DNA of 64,000 nucleotides from Bifidobacterium bombi DSM 19703 (GTDB lineage: Bacteria > Actinomycetota > Actinomycetes > Actinomycetales > Bifidobacteriaceae). Below the pieces are notes generated by a model. It was not told where the DNA came from and searched no databases. It was given only the letters and a program-made list of their open reading frames with translations. The stretch covers positions 620,001 to 684,000 of the forward strand of contig NZ_ATLK01000001.1 of assembly GCF_000737845.1 (NCBI RefSeq), in the 5' to 3' direction. Positions 50,194 to 59,361 of the stretch are shown here, one piece after another (the first letter of the stretch is position 1; each line of letters opens with the position of its first letter). Both the position numbers and the translations under genes were made by a program.

Positions 50194-51249
50194 TCACTGG
50201 CCCGACATGGATTGCGCGACCGATACCCAACGATCCAATAGTCGCTGCGCTTTGCCACTGTCGACGGCTTCACGCGCTATCTCGTAGCCTTGCTGGAACC
50301 TATGTTCCAAATCGGAGGCCGGATCCACCAAATGTCCATCCGCTACGATGGCCGATGCTGCATTCAGCAGCGCCGTCTGTCTGGAAGGAATGTCGCGGCC
50401 CTGCAAAAACTCATGGAAGATTGCCGCGTTTTCCCGTGAATCACCACCACGCAGGGCACTGATGTCGATTCGCCTCAAACCAAGCGCCTGCGTAGGGTCG
50501 AACTCCTCATAACGCACCGATCCATCCGCAATCTCCCAAACTGAAACAGAACCGGTAGGCGCCATCTCATCAAGGCCTTCGGCCGAAGTATATACCATGC
50601 CGCTCTGCCCTCTGTTCGCATAGACGGAGGCCATGAGTGGACTGAGGCTTCGGTCGGCGCAACCAATGGCCACATGTTGAGGATGCGCCGGATTGGTCAA
50701 TGGTCCAAGTACATTGAAGACACACGGTATGCCAAGGGCAGAGCGCACCGGACCAACGAATCTCATTGCAGGATGGAATGTCTTGGCGAAGGCGAAAGTA
50801 ATACCGACATCTTCTCCAATCTGCGCCACTTGGCTCGCATTCAGTTCCAAAGGAACACCCAAACGTTCGATGACATCAGCGGAACCACACCGCGACGATG
50901 CCGCACGGTTGCCATGCTTGACTATTTTCACACCTGCGGCCGCCGCAACAACAGAGCCCATGGTTGAAAGATTCACTGTAGATGCACCATCACCACCAGT
51001 GCCGACGATATCCGTGCTCTCCCCGGCGATCTCAAGAGGAACGGCATGGGCCACCATGGCTTCTGCTGCGCCTTCTATCTCCTGTTCCGTCAATCCCAAC
51101 TGCTGCTGCATGGCAAGCACGGCAGCTACGGCGATGGGGTTCGCATCGCCTTGCATCAGATCGTCCACATACCAACGTGACTCCTCCATGTCCAGATGGT
51201 CCCCACCAACCAATTTAGTGAGTATAGACTTCCATGTGGTCTCAGCCAT
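50194..51249 (-). CDS. trpD: Anthranilate phosphoribosyltransferase
   Basis: Second step of tryptophan synthesis, anthranilate plus PRPP. About 351 residues from MAETTWKSILTKL. Motifs: DIVGTGGDGASTVNLST near 83 (PRPP binding), VKIVKHGNRAASSRCGSADVIE near 108, and GPLTNPAHPQHVAIG near 185. The frame extends to 51357, but ATG 51249 has GGAGGG upstream and gives the family N terminus. It stands alone, without the rest of a trp operon, as in mycobacteria. Downstream of secA but separated by a terminator. Confidence 0.95.
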   Translation of the reverse strand: MAETTWKSILTKLVGGDHLDMEESRWYVDDLMQGDANPIAVAAVLAMQQQLGLTEQEIEGAAEAMVAHAVPLEIAGESTDIVGTGGDGASTVNLSTMGSVVAAAAGVKIVKHGNRAASSRCGSADVIERLGVPLELNASQVAQIGEDVGITFAFAKTFHPAMRFVGPVRSALGIPCVFNVLGPLTNPAHPQHVAIGCADRSLSPLMASVYANRGQSGMVYTSAEGLDEMAPTGSVSVWEIADGSVRYEEFDPTQALGLRRIDISALRGGDSRENAAIFHEFLQGRDIPSRQTALLNAASAIVADGHLVDPASDLEHRFQQGYEIAREAVDSGKAQRLLDRWVSVAQSMSGQ

Positions 51250-51440
51250 TGCACCCTCCAGACGTGTTGTCCTATTCTCGTGGCCCCGGCAAAAAGAACC
51301 GAGACACAATGGACATGATGAAGAATCATACCGTGAGTGGAAGCCAGGTCCCCTCAAAATATCGCATCCTGATACGGTACCTCACGTTAAAACCGATATT
51401 CATTCCACGTGTCTCACATATTCCGCATGGTCAAACAACA

Positions 51441-51480
51441 GAACAAAGGCGCAGACCCGACCAGAATCGGATCTGCGCCT
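51441..51480 (-). terminator. Terminator after secA
   Basis: On the minus strand GGCGCAGATCCGA pairs with TCGGGTCTGCGCC (one mismatch) and is followed by TTTGTT, 26 bases after the secA stop. Confidence 0.85.
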
Positions 51481-51505
51481 CATCTACGCACAAGAAGGGG
51501 TGAGT

Positions 51506-54376
51506 TTATTCCTCGTTCTGTCCATGGCACATCTTGTACTTGCGTCCGGAGCCGCATGGGCACATGGCATTCCTAGGCGTACCTGGATAGGTTTTCCCAT
51601 CAGCCCATGGAGTCGCGGCTTCTTCGCTCTTCGGCCGCTTGCGACGAGAAATACGGGCATCGGCGTGGCTCAACGGCATAGGACCGGTGATGCCGTTGAC
51701 CTCATGAATGTCATCACCTTCCAACGTCCCATCGGCGAGTTCTTCCTCATCCTCGTCTTCATCGTTCTCATCCGGGTCTCCAGGTGCCGAAGTAACCGTA
51801 CTTTCGTACTCATCCTCACGCGCGGGGCTGTCCAACTTGGAACCGGCTTCCACCTCATCTCCATTATCCAGCGGCGTCTTCGGCACCTCTACATGGAAGA
51901 GCAACTGAATGCTTTCCTCTTTAATGGCCTCCATCATCGCATTGAACATAGCGTAGCCCTCACGCTGGTATTCGACCAATGGGTCACGCTGCCCCATGCC
52001 ACGAAGACCTATGCCATCCTTCAGATAATCCATCTCATACAGATGTTCGCGCCATTTCTTATCGAGAACCGCCAGAACGACACGACGTTCAAGCTCCCGG
52101 ACGCCTTCCGCTCCCAAGCTATCCTCCAGCAACTTGTACTGAGCTTTGGCATCGTCTACGAGCACATCGACCAAAGCGGACTGCGCCTTCTGTCCCTTAA
52201 GGTCAGAGACCTTCCCACGAACCTCGTCGGGATCAATAGTGACCTTGTAAAGCGTGCCGAGCGCCTTGAACAGACCGTCCCAATCCCAATCCCTGGGCTT
52301 GTCCGAGCCATTGCGCGCACCCGAAACGTAACTGGTGATGGTCTCCCTGATGAAACGCTCGACGTCATCATGGATATCCACTCCCTGGAGAACCGCCTGA
52401 CGCTCGGAATACACGACCTGACGCTGCTTGTTCATCACGTCGTCGTATTTGAGCACGTTCTTGCGCATCTCGTAATTACGCGATTCCACCGACTTCTGTG
52501 CATTACGCACGCCCTTGGAGACACTCTTGGCCTGGATTGGCTCTCCTTCAGGGAAGCCTTTTGCCATGACCCGCGCGACGAGCTGGGTGCTGAACAGCCT
52601 CATCAAATCATCCTCAAGGCTGAGGTAGAAGCGTGATTCACCTGGATCACCCTGGCGCCCGGAACGGCCTCGCAACTGATTATCGATACGACGGGACTCA
52701 TGCCTTTCGGTGCCTAGCACATAGAGTCCGCCGAGCTTGACGACTTCCTCATGCTCGTCCTTGGCCTGTTCCTTCATCTCAGCGAGTGTTCCAGCCCAGC
52801 GCTTCTCATACTCCTTGGGGGTGTCATCAGGCGAATAGCCCTCACTCTTGAGCTTCTGGTCGGCCAAGAACTCGACGTTACCGCCAAGCATGATGTCGGT
52901 TCCTCGCCCCGCCATGTTCGTAGCGACCGTGACAGCGCCCTTTCGACCTGCCACAGCCACGATGGCAGCCTCGGCCTCATGATGCTTGGCATTGAGGACC
53001 TGGTGGGGAATCTTAGCCACATCGAGCAAAGCGGATACGACCTCGGAGGATTCCACGGAGGCGGTTCCTAGCAGTACAGGCTGGCCTTTCTTGTGCCTCT
53101 TGGCCACATCCTTGACGATTGCGGTCAGCTTCTCCTTCTTCGTACGATAGATGAGGTCGTCCTTGTCCTCACGAATCATCGGCTTGTTGGTACGAATCGG
53201 CAGCACACCCAACTTGTAAGTATTCATGAACTCGGCGGCCTCGGTCTCCGCCGTACCGGTCATGCCCGCCAACTTATCATACATTCTGAAATAATTCTGG
53301 AGCGTAATTGTGGCGAAGGTTTGGTTCTCGGCCTTGACGTCGACATGTTCCTTTGCCTCTATGGCCTGATGCAGACCCTCATTGTAACGGCGTCCGGGCA
53401 GGACGCGCCCGGTGTGCTCATCAACGATGAGCACTTCGCCATGCGTGACCACGTAATCCTTGTCCCGCAGGAAAAGTTCCTTTGCCTTGATCGCATTGTT
53501 GAGGTAACCGATCAAAGCCGTGTTGCTGGGTTCATACAGGTTATCGATGCCGAGGAAATCCTCCACCTTGGTAATGCCCGGGTCGAGTATCCCGACGACC
53601 TTCTTCTTCTCATCCACCTCATAATCCTCGTCACGGGTCAATTTTGTGACAAGTTTGGCGAACTGGTTATACCAGCGCGTGACATCACCCTCCGCAGGTC
53701 CCGAAATGATAAGCGGCGTACGCGCCTCGTCGATGAGGATGGAATCCACCTCATCAACAATGGCATAGTGATGGCCGCGCTGAACAAGTTCGCTCTTCTC
53801 CCAAGCCATGTTGTCGCGCAGATAGTCGAAACCGAATTCGTTGTTGGTGCCGTACGTGATATCCGCATTATACTGCTTGCGACGTTCCGCAGGTTTTTGA
53901 TCCGTGATGATGCAGCCCACGTCCATCTTCAGGAAACGGAAGATTCTGCCCATCAGCTCACTTTGATAGCTGGCAAGGTAGTCATTCACCGTGACTACAT
54001 GCACCCCTTTCCCTTCCAACGCATTCAAGTAAGCCGGCAACGTAGCCACCAACGTCTTCCCTTCACCGGTCTTCATCTCAGCGATGTTGCCCCAGTGCAA
54101 TGCCGCTCCACCCATGAGCTGTACATCGAAATGACGCTGACCGAGGGTGCGTTTCGACACCTCACGCACCGTAGCGAACGCCTCCGGCATCAGCTTGTCC
54201 AGGCTCTCTCCATTTTCAAGACGACCTTTTAACTTCGCCGTCTGTCCAGACAATTCCTCATCACTCAACGAGGCGATTTCGTCTTCGAGGGCATTCGTTG
54301 CCTCCGCCACGCTTTCAAGCTTCTTGATCTGGCGGCCCTCACCCATCCGAAGGGCCTTATCGACGAGATCTACCAC
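51506..54376 (-). CDS. secA: Protein translocase subunit SecA
   Basis: ATP motor that drives preproteins through SecYEG. 956 residues: [20 protein letters not shown] near 100 (Walker A), [21 protein letters not shown] near 206 (Walker B), [10 protein letters not shown] and [15 protein letters not shown] near 490 in the second nucleotide fold, then [20 protein letters not shown] near 568. The C terminus carries an acidic linker and the zinc-binding [14 protein letters not shown] motif that contacts SecB and ribosomes in other bacteria. GTG start with AGGGAG upstream. It follows hpf on the same strand, as in mycobacteria. Confidence 0.98.
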   Translation of the reverse strand: MVDLVDKALRMGEGRQIKKLESVAEATNALEDEIASLSDEELSGQTAKLKGRLENGESLDKLMPEAFATVREVSKRTLGQRHFDVQLMGGAALHWGNIAEMKTGEGKTLVATLPAYLNALEGKGVHVVTVNDYLASYQSELMGRIFRFLKMDVGCIITDQKPAERRKQYNADITYGTNNEFGFDYLRDNMAWEKSELVQRGHHYAIVDEVDSILIDEARTPLIISGPAEGDVTRWYNQFAKLVTKLTRDEDYEVDEKKKVVGILDPGITKVEDFLGIDNLYEPSNTALIGYLNNAIKAKELFLRDKDYVVTHGEVLIVDEHTGRVLPGRRYNEGLHQAIEAKEHVDVKAENQTFATITLQNYFRMYDKLAGMTGTAETEAAEFMNTYKLGVLPIRTNKPMIREDKDDLIYRTKKEKLTAIVKDVAKRHKKGQPVLLGTASVESSEVVSALLDVAKIPHQVLNAKHHEAEAAIVAVAGRKGAVTVATNMAGRGTDIMLGGNVEFLADQKLKSEGYSPDDTPKEYEKRWAGTLAEMKEQAKDEHEEVVKLGGLYVLGTERHESRRIDNQLRGRSGRQGDPGESRFYLSLEDDLMRLFSTQLVARVMAKGFPEGEPIQAKSVSKGVRNAQKSVESRNYEMRKNVLKYDDVMNKQRQVVYSERQAVLQGVDIHDDVERFIRETITSYVSGARNGSDKPRDWDWDGLFKALGTLYKVTIDPDEVRGKVSDLKGQKAQSALVDVLVDDAKAQYKLLEDSLGAEGVRELERRVVLAVLDKKWREHLYEMDYLKDGIGLRGMGQRDPLVEYQREGYAMFNAMMEAIKEESIQLLFHVEVPKTPLDNGDEVEAGSKLDSPAREDEYESTVTSAPGDPDENDEDEDEEELADGTLEGDDIHEVNGITGPMPLSHADARISRRKRPKSEEAATPWADGKTYPGTPRNAMCPCGSGRKYKMCHGQNEE

Positions 54377-54524
54377 TTTTACTCCCTAGAATTCGTTACC
54401 ATCTGCGGACAGACTCGGCTCTTAACCAAATCTGACACATACTATGCTTAATAATACGCGACGGCTCAGATTTTCGGCATCACACCTGACGCCTTCACCA
54501 ACGCACCAGACCAAACCATGGCCA

Positions 54525-54555
54525 AACGGGAACCACTCCCTAGGTGGTCCCCGTT
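54525..54555 (-). terminator. Hairpin downstream of hpf
   Basis: Twelve-bp stem AACGGGGACCAC / GTGGTTCCCGTT (one G-T pair) with a seven-base loop on the minus strand, 66 bases past the hpf stop. The following T-run is short, so termination may need help or it may act as an RNA-stabilising hairpin. Confidence 0.55.
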
Positions 54556-54621
54556 GTCAGCGTGAGCGAGAACAGTCGAGTATGCGACCGAAATCGACGA
54601 CCCTCGCATAAAAATCTAATA

Positions 54622-55311
54622 TCAGCCGTTGCGTGATTTGCGGATATTTTCAGGAGTGTCGATCTCGAACACCCCGTAGCTCCAACCGTGCCTGCGGTAT
54701 ACGACCGACGGGCGACCTGTCGCCTTATTCACGAACAGGAAGAAATCGTGACCTATCAACTCCATCTCATACAAAGCCTCATCGATGCTCATCGGCTCGG
54801 CCACATGGAGTTTGCGACGGATGACTATTGGTGTGTCTCCCACCTTGACCTCGACTGACTGGCCCGGTTCCAAATTCGAAGACACCGCCTCTTCGGCACT
54901 GTTGGACACGCCCCCGCGGGCAGCCTCGTCGGATTGTGAAACGACTGGTTGATCATCAACGGGAACGACGCCAAGGTCAACCGGCACTTGGGCATTGTAG
55001 CCGCGACGATGATCCTTACGCTTGTCACGTGTACGACGCAAACGCAACGTCAACTTATCGAGCGCTATGTCAAGAGCACTGAACTCATCTGAACTGGAAG
55101 CCTCAGCCCTGACCACCGTACTACCGGCGAAAATGGTGATCTCCACACGTTTCGCAATATCCGCTTGACGAGGGTTGCCTTCTTTCGTCAGCACTATCTG
55201 CGCACGCTGCACATCAGGGGCTATGGAAGTGACACGGCTTAATTTACTTTCCGCCACATCACGAAACCTTTGCATGACCTCCATATGACGCCCTGTAATG
55301 ACTATCTCCAT
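54622..55311 (-). CDS. hpf: Ribosome hibernation promoting factor, long form
   Basis: Binds and dimerises idle ribosomes in stationary phase. About 229 residues: N-terminal YfiA/HPF domain (MEIVITGRHMEVMQRFRDVAESKL, to KLTLRLRRTRDKRKDHR near 100), an acidic linker of about 65 residues, and the long-form C-terminal dimerisation domain (IDEALYEMELIGHDFFLFVNKATG near 168). The frame extends to 55515, but ATG 55311 has AAGGAGG seven bases upstream. Directly upstream of secA. Confidence 0.94.
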   Translation of the reverse strand: MEIVITGRHMEVMQRFRDVAESKLSRVTSIAPDVQRAQIVLTKEGNPRQADIAKRVEITIFAGSTVVRAEASSSDEFSALDIALDKLTLRLRRTRDKRKDHRRGYNAQVPVDLGVVPVDDQPVVSQSDEAARGGVSNSAEEAVSSNLEPGQSVEVKVGDTPIVIRRKLHVAEPMSIDEALYEMELIGHDFFLFVNKATGRPSVVYRRHGWSYGVFEIDTPENIRKSRNG

Positions 55312-55442
55312 GATATGACCTCCTTGTGCAGGGCCGGCTCCCACCGACATCAACCGGACGGCTTCTACCGTCCTTGCATATAATTGTAAGCTCTCAATCG
55401 AGAAGATTCCACGACTGAACCGAATTCGCCTCTCAAAAGCAA

Positions 55443-55473
55443 ACGACACGCGTGTCCATATTTCTGCTATACT
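55443..55473 (+). promoter_or_regulatory. Promoter of rnpB
   Basis: TATACT at 55468-55473 about 10 bases before the RNA 5' end is a good -10. ACGACA at 55443-55448 is a weak -35 with 19-base spacing. Confidence 0.6.
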
Positions 55474-55482
55474 CGTTTGATT

Positions 55483-55852
55483 GAGACCTCTTGATGATCG
55501 CGGCTGGACCACCATAGGGAAAAGCTGAGGAACTTCCGGGCTCCAAAGGGCAACGATGGCGGATAACGTCCGCCCAGGGTGACCTGAGAGACAGCGCCAC
55601 AGAGAACAGACCGCCCGACTTCAGCCGGGTAAGGGTGAAACGGCGGTGCAAGAGACCACCGGGCCGCTGGTAACAGCGACCGCACGGCAAGCCTCATCGG
55701 GAGCAAGGCCAAGTAGAAGGAATGCAGAATTTGCGCTGGGCTGCCCGCCCAGTCCTTCGGGTAGGCTGCTAGAGCCCTGCGGTAACGCAGGGTCGAGATG
55801 GATGATCATCCGTGCGGAGACGCACGACAAAACCCGGGGTATAAGAGGTCTC
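55483..55852 (+). ncRNA. rnpB: RNase P RNA (class A)
   Basis: Catalytic RNA of tRNA 5' processing. The ends pair as helix P1 (GAGACCTCTT with AAGAGGTCTC). Conserved core blocks are visible in order: GAGGAACTTCCGGGCTCC near 55528, AGAGACAGCGCCACAGAGAA near 55587, GGTAAGGGTGAAACGGCGGT near 55628, GCAAGAGACCACCG near 55647, GGTAACAGCG near 55669, GGGAGCAAGGCCAAGTAGAA near 55698 and GGGTAGGCTGCTAGAG near 55758, then GATGGATGATC and ACAAAACCCGG. About 370 bases. Transcribed away from hpf. Confidence 0.96.
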
Positions 55853-55934
55853 ATTCCAAAAATAAAAGGGAATTGTTGATTACTGAATCAAGGAGTAGAG
55901 CGTCAGTAAATAACAGATTGCGCTGTAGCAAACT

Positions 55935-56378
55935 ATGACCTACGCGCAGATGCGCTGGTGGGTGCACGACAATCTGGATGTGCAAGTACATAGCGCCGCA
56001 CTCCCAGGCCATCTTTTAGGATTATACGATGCAGTTAAAAACGTTATCCTGATAGACCTGCACACCACCTACACCCAGCGACGTTGCACGCTCGTGCACG
56101 AGCTGGTCCACTACTACTACCAGGATGCCGGCCGCGATGGATTGTATGCGACATCCTGCGAGCGCCGTGCTCGCAGGGAGACCGCCTGTACGCTTATCAA
56201 TCCTGCTGCCTATGCTCGCGCGGAGGAAATGTATGATGCTGACCGTTACAGCATTGCCGACGAGCTTGACGTTACCGTTGGCATTGTCGATGATTATCAG
56301 AGCTTGTTGCGGGAGTGGTGTTGCCAGGGTCGCTCATTAGATTACGACCGGTCTGGAAGCGTGCCTGCGAGCGCCTGA
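55935..56378 (+). CDS. ImmA/IrrE-family metallopeptidase
   Basis: 147 residues with the zinc-protease motif HELVHYYY at 55-62, flanked by a short antiparallel region (GLYDAVKNVILIDLH). In conjugative elements and prophages such proteins cleave the ImmR-type repressor; here no repressor gene is adjacent. Start ATG has no clear Shine-Dalgarno. First gene of a small island between rnpB and tRNA-His. Its last 35 codons recur as a degenerate piece at 57336-57449, so the 3' end marks a repeat unit. Composition is more AT-rich than the housekeeping genes around it. Confidence 0.82.
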   Translation: MTYAQMRWWVHDNLDVQVHSAALPGHLLGLYDAVKNVILIDLHTTYTQRRCTLVHELVHYYYQDAGRDGLYATSCERRARRETACTLINPAAYARAEEMYDADRYSIADELDVTVGIVDDYQSLLREWCCQGRSLDYDRSGSVPASA

Positions 56379-56438
56379 CCATGCTGGATTGTATGGTTTT
56401 ACGGTAAGTATTGTAGCTTTTGAATAAGGAGACGAAGG

Positions 56439-57278
56439 ATGTCGGACCCGATTCAGCAACCTGAGGATCAGACGCAATCGATGCAACCTGAGGACGGTCA
56501 GGATCATAATGTTCAGGAGACGCGTGAGCCAGCTCAAGTGCAGCCCAATGTCAATCAGCCTGTAAAATCTTCGAGTACGAAGAAAAAGAAACCGTTCTAC
56601 AAAAGAGCTTGGTTCTGGGTCATCGTGGTGGTGTTCGTGCTTTTCTGTTATGCGGTTTCGCCTGGTGGCGATTCCGGCAATTCCAGTAAACCGTCCACTT
56701 CATCGCAATCTTCTCATCAGACGTCGAAGCCAAAAGCAGAAGCAAAATTGGACTCGATCAACGTTGACTACTTTGGTCCCAAGGAGGATGGCGAACAGAT
56801 TACGAACGACAATAAGGCCGTGATTGTCACCGCCCATTATACGGATGGCAGCAAGAAGGGTGTGACAGGTTGGACCGTCGTGAATCCCGGGGCTCTGACG
56901 TTCAAGAATCCACAGGACTTTACTGTCGACTATCAAGGTAAGCAGGCCAAGATAACCCTTCAGGCAAACCCGCCAGCCGAATATCAGTCGGCGTTGTCTA
57001 AGGCCCAAAGCTACTCCACATCAATGCACATGTCCAAGCAAGGTATCTACGACCAGCTCACCAGCCAGTATGGAGAGAAATTCACCCCCGAAGCCGCCCA
57101 GTACGCCGTAGACAACTTGAAAGCCGACTACAACGCCAACGCACTGGTAAAAGCCAAGGACTACCAGCAGCAGATGAGCATGAGCCCTGCAGCCATCCAC
57201 GACCAGCTTACAAGCCAGTATGGAGAGAAATTCACACAAGAGGAAGCTGACTACGCAGTCCAACACCTCAACGGGTGA
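56439..57278 (+). CDS. Ltp-repeat membrane protein, possible superinfection exclusion factor
   Basis: 279 residues: charged cytosolic N terminus, one membrane segment about 57-73, Ser-rich linker, a beta-rich domain near 93-180 (TDGSKKGVTGWTVVNPG resembles a bacterial Ig-like fold), and two C-terminal Ltp-type repeats at about 184-229 and 232-279. Both repeats contain the identical DQLTSQYGEKFT followed by a YAV motif. The Ltp lipoprotein of a Streptococcus thermophilus phage blocks injection of other phage DNA; exclusion here is inference. No lipobox, so it is anchored by the helix. ATG start with AAGGAGACG upstream. Ends at a strong hairpin. Confidence 0.8.
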   Translation: MSDPIQQPEDQTQSMQPEDGQDHNVQETREPAQVQPNVNQPVKSSSTKKKKPFYKRAWFWVIVVVFVLFCYAVSPGGDSGNSSKPSTSSQSSHQTSKPKAEAKLDSINVDYFGPKEDGEQITNDNKAVIVTAHYTDGSKKGVTGWTVVNPGALTFKNPQDFTVDYQGKQAKITLQANPPAEYQSALSKAQSYSTSMHMSKQGIYDQLTSQYGEKFTPEAAQYAVDNLKADYNANALVKAKDYQQQMSMSPAAIHDQLTSQYGEKFTQEEADYAVQHLNG

Positions 57279-57287
57279 ACCAATAAC

Positions 57288-57350
57288 CACAATAAGGCCC
57301 CGCTTCGGCGGGGCCTTCGCATATCGTGTCCGTCGAAGCTCTGGGTAACC
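57288..57350 (+). repeat. Direct repeat copy A with terminator hairpin
   Basis: About 62 bases repeated near 58261 with roughly 90 percent identity. It includes the stem GGCCCCGC-TTCG-GCGGGGCC at 57295-57314, which ends the Ltp-repeat gene, then CGCATATC and GTCCGTCGA, running into the immA-tail fragment. Confidence 0.8.
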
Positions 57351-57449
57351 GTGCAGATACTTGGTGATTATCAGAGCTTGCTGCAGGAATGGTGCTGTCA
57401 GGGACATGCATTACAGCAAAGCTGCTTGGACTCACTCGTGAGCGCGTAA
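57336..57449 (+). pseudogene. Degenerate immA 3' end fragment
   Basis: Reading VTVQILGDYQSLLQEWCCQG and on to a TAA, this matches the end of the full ImmA gene (VTVGIVDDYQSLLREWCCQG) almost residue for residue for 19 codons, then diverges. It lacks the protease motif and start. It follows the repeat hairpin and precedes the next lipoprotein gene, as the complete immA precedes the Ltp-repeat gene. Confidence 0.8.
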
Positions 57450-57509
57450 ATCAACATGATGGGATATCCTTTGTCTCGGCAGAGATGCCAAGAGACAAAG
57501 GAGAAGAAT

Positions 57510-57857
57510 ATGCGAAGGTTGTTGTCCGTATTGATTTGCTGCAGCCTGATCTATGGGTTGTCAGCGTGCGGCGGATCATCCGACAAATCCGAACCTGTAA
57601 CCAAAGACACATATGCCAAGCGCTTTGACAGCGATTGGCCATGGACCGTCGATAAGGTCCAAATCAACTGCAAAGGCAGTGGTGCCTTTACCATCACCGC
57701 TGATGGGAATGAGTACTACGGCAACGGGCTAGCCAAAGGTCGTGGTCTTGGTGGGGATTTGCGCGAAATCTGGGCTGATGACCCCCAAGCCACCGGCCTG
57801 AAAATCAGTGCAGGTGATTTCACGCAAATGGCCAACGATTTCTGCGGCACGGACTGA
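57510..57857 (+). CDS. Small lipoprotein, DUF2511-like
   Basis: 116 residues beginning MRRLLSVLICCSLIYGLSAC, a clear lipoprotein signal with lipobox LSAC. The mature part VDKVQINCKGSGAFTITADGNEYYGNGLA resembles DUF2511 proteins found in actinobacteria and their mobile elements. Two further Cys (near 53 and 114) could pair. AAAGGAG six bases upstream fixes the start; the frame extends to 57456. It lies in the slot after the immA-tail fragment, 12 bases before the next gene. Function unknown. Confidence 0.8.
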   Translation: MRRLLSVLICCSLIYGLSACGGSSDKSEPVTKDTYAKRFDSDWPWTVDKVQINCKGSGAFTITADGNEYYGNGLAKGRGLGGDLREIWADDPQATGLKISAGDFTQMANDFCGTD

Positions 57858-57869
57858 AAGCGAAGGACC

Positions 57870-58256
57870 ATGTCAGAGGAAAAGAAAAACAATCCCAACC
57901 ACGACAAGGAAATGTCGGGCATAGCAAACGCATTCTGGCTTGTAGTCGGGATTATTCTCATCATCATGTTATTCCATGGCTGTTCAGGAAATGAGAAGAA
58001 GCCTGATAATGGGCCGGTGCAAGAGTCCACCGCGCTTGTATTATGCAGGAAAAAAGCTAAGGCAGAAGCGCCTTATGGCTTCAAATCGAGAACACTCGAT
58101 ACAGACATCGCACACCGCGACGGGAAAGTAATCGTCACGTTCCACGATGCCGAAGTCGGCACGGCTCTCGGTGCCACGAAAACCCAAACAATAGAGTGCG
58201 ATGTCAGTGGCACGAACTCAGTCCCAACAATCGAAGGATTCGGTGCAATCGAATAA
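57870..58256 (+). CDS. Small membrane-anchored protein of unknown function
   Basis: 128 residues: charged N terminus, one membrane segment about 19-39 ending at HGCSGNE, then an outward domain with two Cys (CRKKAKAEAPYGFKS near 59 and ECDVSG near 111). The ALVLCRKKAKAEAPYGFKS pattern recalls a domain common in mobile-element proteins of Gram-positive bacteria; I cannot name the family. GAAGGA upstream, 12 bases after the lipoprotein stop, so the two are probably cotranscribed. Ends at the second copy of the repeat hairpin. Confidence 0.75.
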   Translation: MSEEKKNNPNHDKEMSGIANAFWLVVGIILIIMLFHGCSGNEKKPDNGPVQESTALVLCRKKAKAEAPYGFKSRTLDTDIAHRDGKVIVTFHDAEVGTALGATKTQTIECDVSGTNSVPTIEGFGAIE

Positions 58257-58260
58257 GACA

Positions 58261-58322
58261 CACAATAAGGCCTCGCTTCGGCGGGGCCTTCGCATATCAT
58301 GTCCGTCGAGCTCGGGGTCACC
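58261..58322 (+). repeat. Direct repeat copy B with terminator hairpin
   Basis: Second copy of the 57288-57350 repeat: stem GGCCTCGC-TTCG-GCGGGGCC at 58268-58287, CGCATATC, GTCCGTCGA. It runs into GAGCTCGGGGTCACC and then GCGAGCGCCTGA, which look like immA 3'-end pieces with the middle deleted. Confidence 0.75.
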
Positions 58323-58783
58323 ATGTTGCGAGCGCCTGACACTGATATAAAGAACAGTATTGCTGTTATGATATGTTCCATTGTTTTTCAAGAACGTCGC
58401 TATTCCAATAATCCCAAATGCGCCGACATGCCGTTCAGACGATGTGATTCATGTTTAAACCCTTACAATTCCAACGAAAAACAGTAGGCTCCTGCATAAT
58501 CGTCATTTTTCATTGATAGAGAGGAAGTGGTGGACCAAGACCCCAGGTCGACCGGCCAACATGGCAAGTCATGCTTGCTGGCCCAAATCCTACAAGGTTC
58601 CACCCGCTATTATTCCCCCACGGAATATATGGTCTGGCTTGTCTTGATCTCGGAGTGTTGCGAGACTTTTCACTGATATGGTCTGACTCGTCTCGATGGA
58701 GTTCGTTGCCGCAGAATTTTTTGCACTTTGGTGTGCACTTGGTGTGCACCGACCCCATGCCGGACACTCGCCGCAAATATGAG
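58323..58783. other. Island right end without a gene
   Basis: About 460 AT-richer bases with no convincing reading frame. It begins with the decayed immA tail and contains a perfect tandem 11-bp repeat, TTGGTGTGCAC twice, at 58728-58749. No integrase or copy of the tRNA 3' end is evident. Confidence 0.5.
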
Positions 58784-58818
58784 AAAACCCCTACAAGCCT
58801 TGTGGCTGTAGGGGTTTG
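58784..58818 (-). terminator. Terminator after tRNA-His
   Basis: On the minus strand AAACCCCTACA pairs with TGTAGGGGTTTT, with a T-run, just past the tRNA 3' end. Confidence 0.85.
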
Positions 58819-58824
58819 GCGTGG

Positions 58825-58898
58825 GGTGGATAACGCGGTTCGAACGCGCGACCTTCTGAACCACAATCAGATGCTCTACCTGCTGAGCTATATCCACC
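58825..58898 (-). tRNA. tRNA-His (anticodon GTG)
   Basis: Minus-strand cloverleaf with acceptor GTGGATA/TATCCAC and an extra 5' G opposite C73, the histidine hallmark. Anticodon stem TCTGA/TCAGA around loop TTGTGGT (anticodon GTG); T-loop TTCGAA. Its 3' end faces the island, the side on which elements usually integrate into tRNA genes. Confidence 0.96.
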
Positions 58899-59361
58899 AT
58901 GTGGTGTGGAATCCGACCAGAGTCCTTGACCTCAGTCGTTTCGCACAACAGAGGAAACTATACATGATTCTTGGGACTTGCGCCAGGCGGCGCGTCGCGA
59001 ACGCCCGCAGGACAACACCAATCCTGAAACCACAAGATACCAGAGCTATCAAGCATCTGAACAAAAACCTTTGATGTCTGTCATCGTGTGGCTCTGAACG
59101 ACAAGACCGCGCTTGATATGCCAGTGAGCAGCAACCACCCAAATCCCTCCCACAGACAGTTTACCCAAGGTATTCTCAGGCAGCGCATCGACATCTCGCT
59201 TTTGACTGCTTCTGGAAAACAACTCAGGCATGGGCAAGAACGAAGTCCAGGGCAAAAACGCATGCGCGGCGCTGGAAACACGTCCGCTTACTCGGTGTGC
59301 TCGTTGTAGTACACGGCGTACTCGGTGACCAGTGTACACGGTACGCATCAGCCCGGAAACG
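58899..59361. other. Gap between tRNA-His and the LTA-synthase-like gene
   Basis: About 460 bases with no supported gene. It should contain the tRNA-His promoter and the 3' end region of the downstream minus-strand gene. Repeated GTACACGG and CGTACTCGG words occur near 59310-59345. Confidence 0.45.

Noticed and set aside
50693..52636. Plus-strand 647-codon open frame over trpD and secA
   Set aside because: It lies antisense to two genes with full family motifs, spans their gap, and its translation shows no domain or periodic pattern. High GC content makes such long shadow frames common.
53093..54232. Plus-strand 379-codon frame inside secA
   Set aside because: Antisense shadow of conserved SecA motifs; no ribosome-binding site or recognisable domain.
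58571..59074. Plus-strand frame through the tRNA-His gene
   Set aside because: It reads through the terminator and tRNA on the wrong strand; typical false gene.
59288..59331. Minus-strand peptide EYAVYYNEHTE before a stop, reminiscent of phage capsid-type tails
   Set aside because: Only about a dozen residues match my memory of the motif, with no start or flanking homology; too short to call a remnant.
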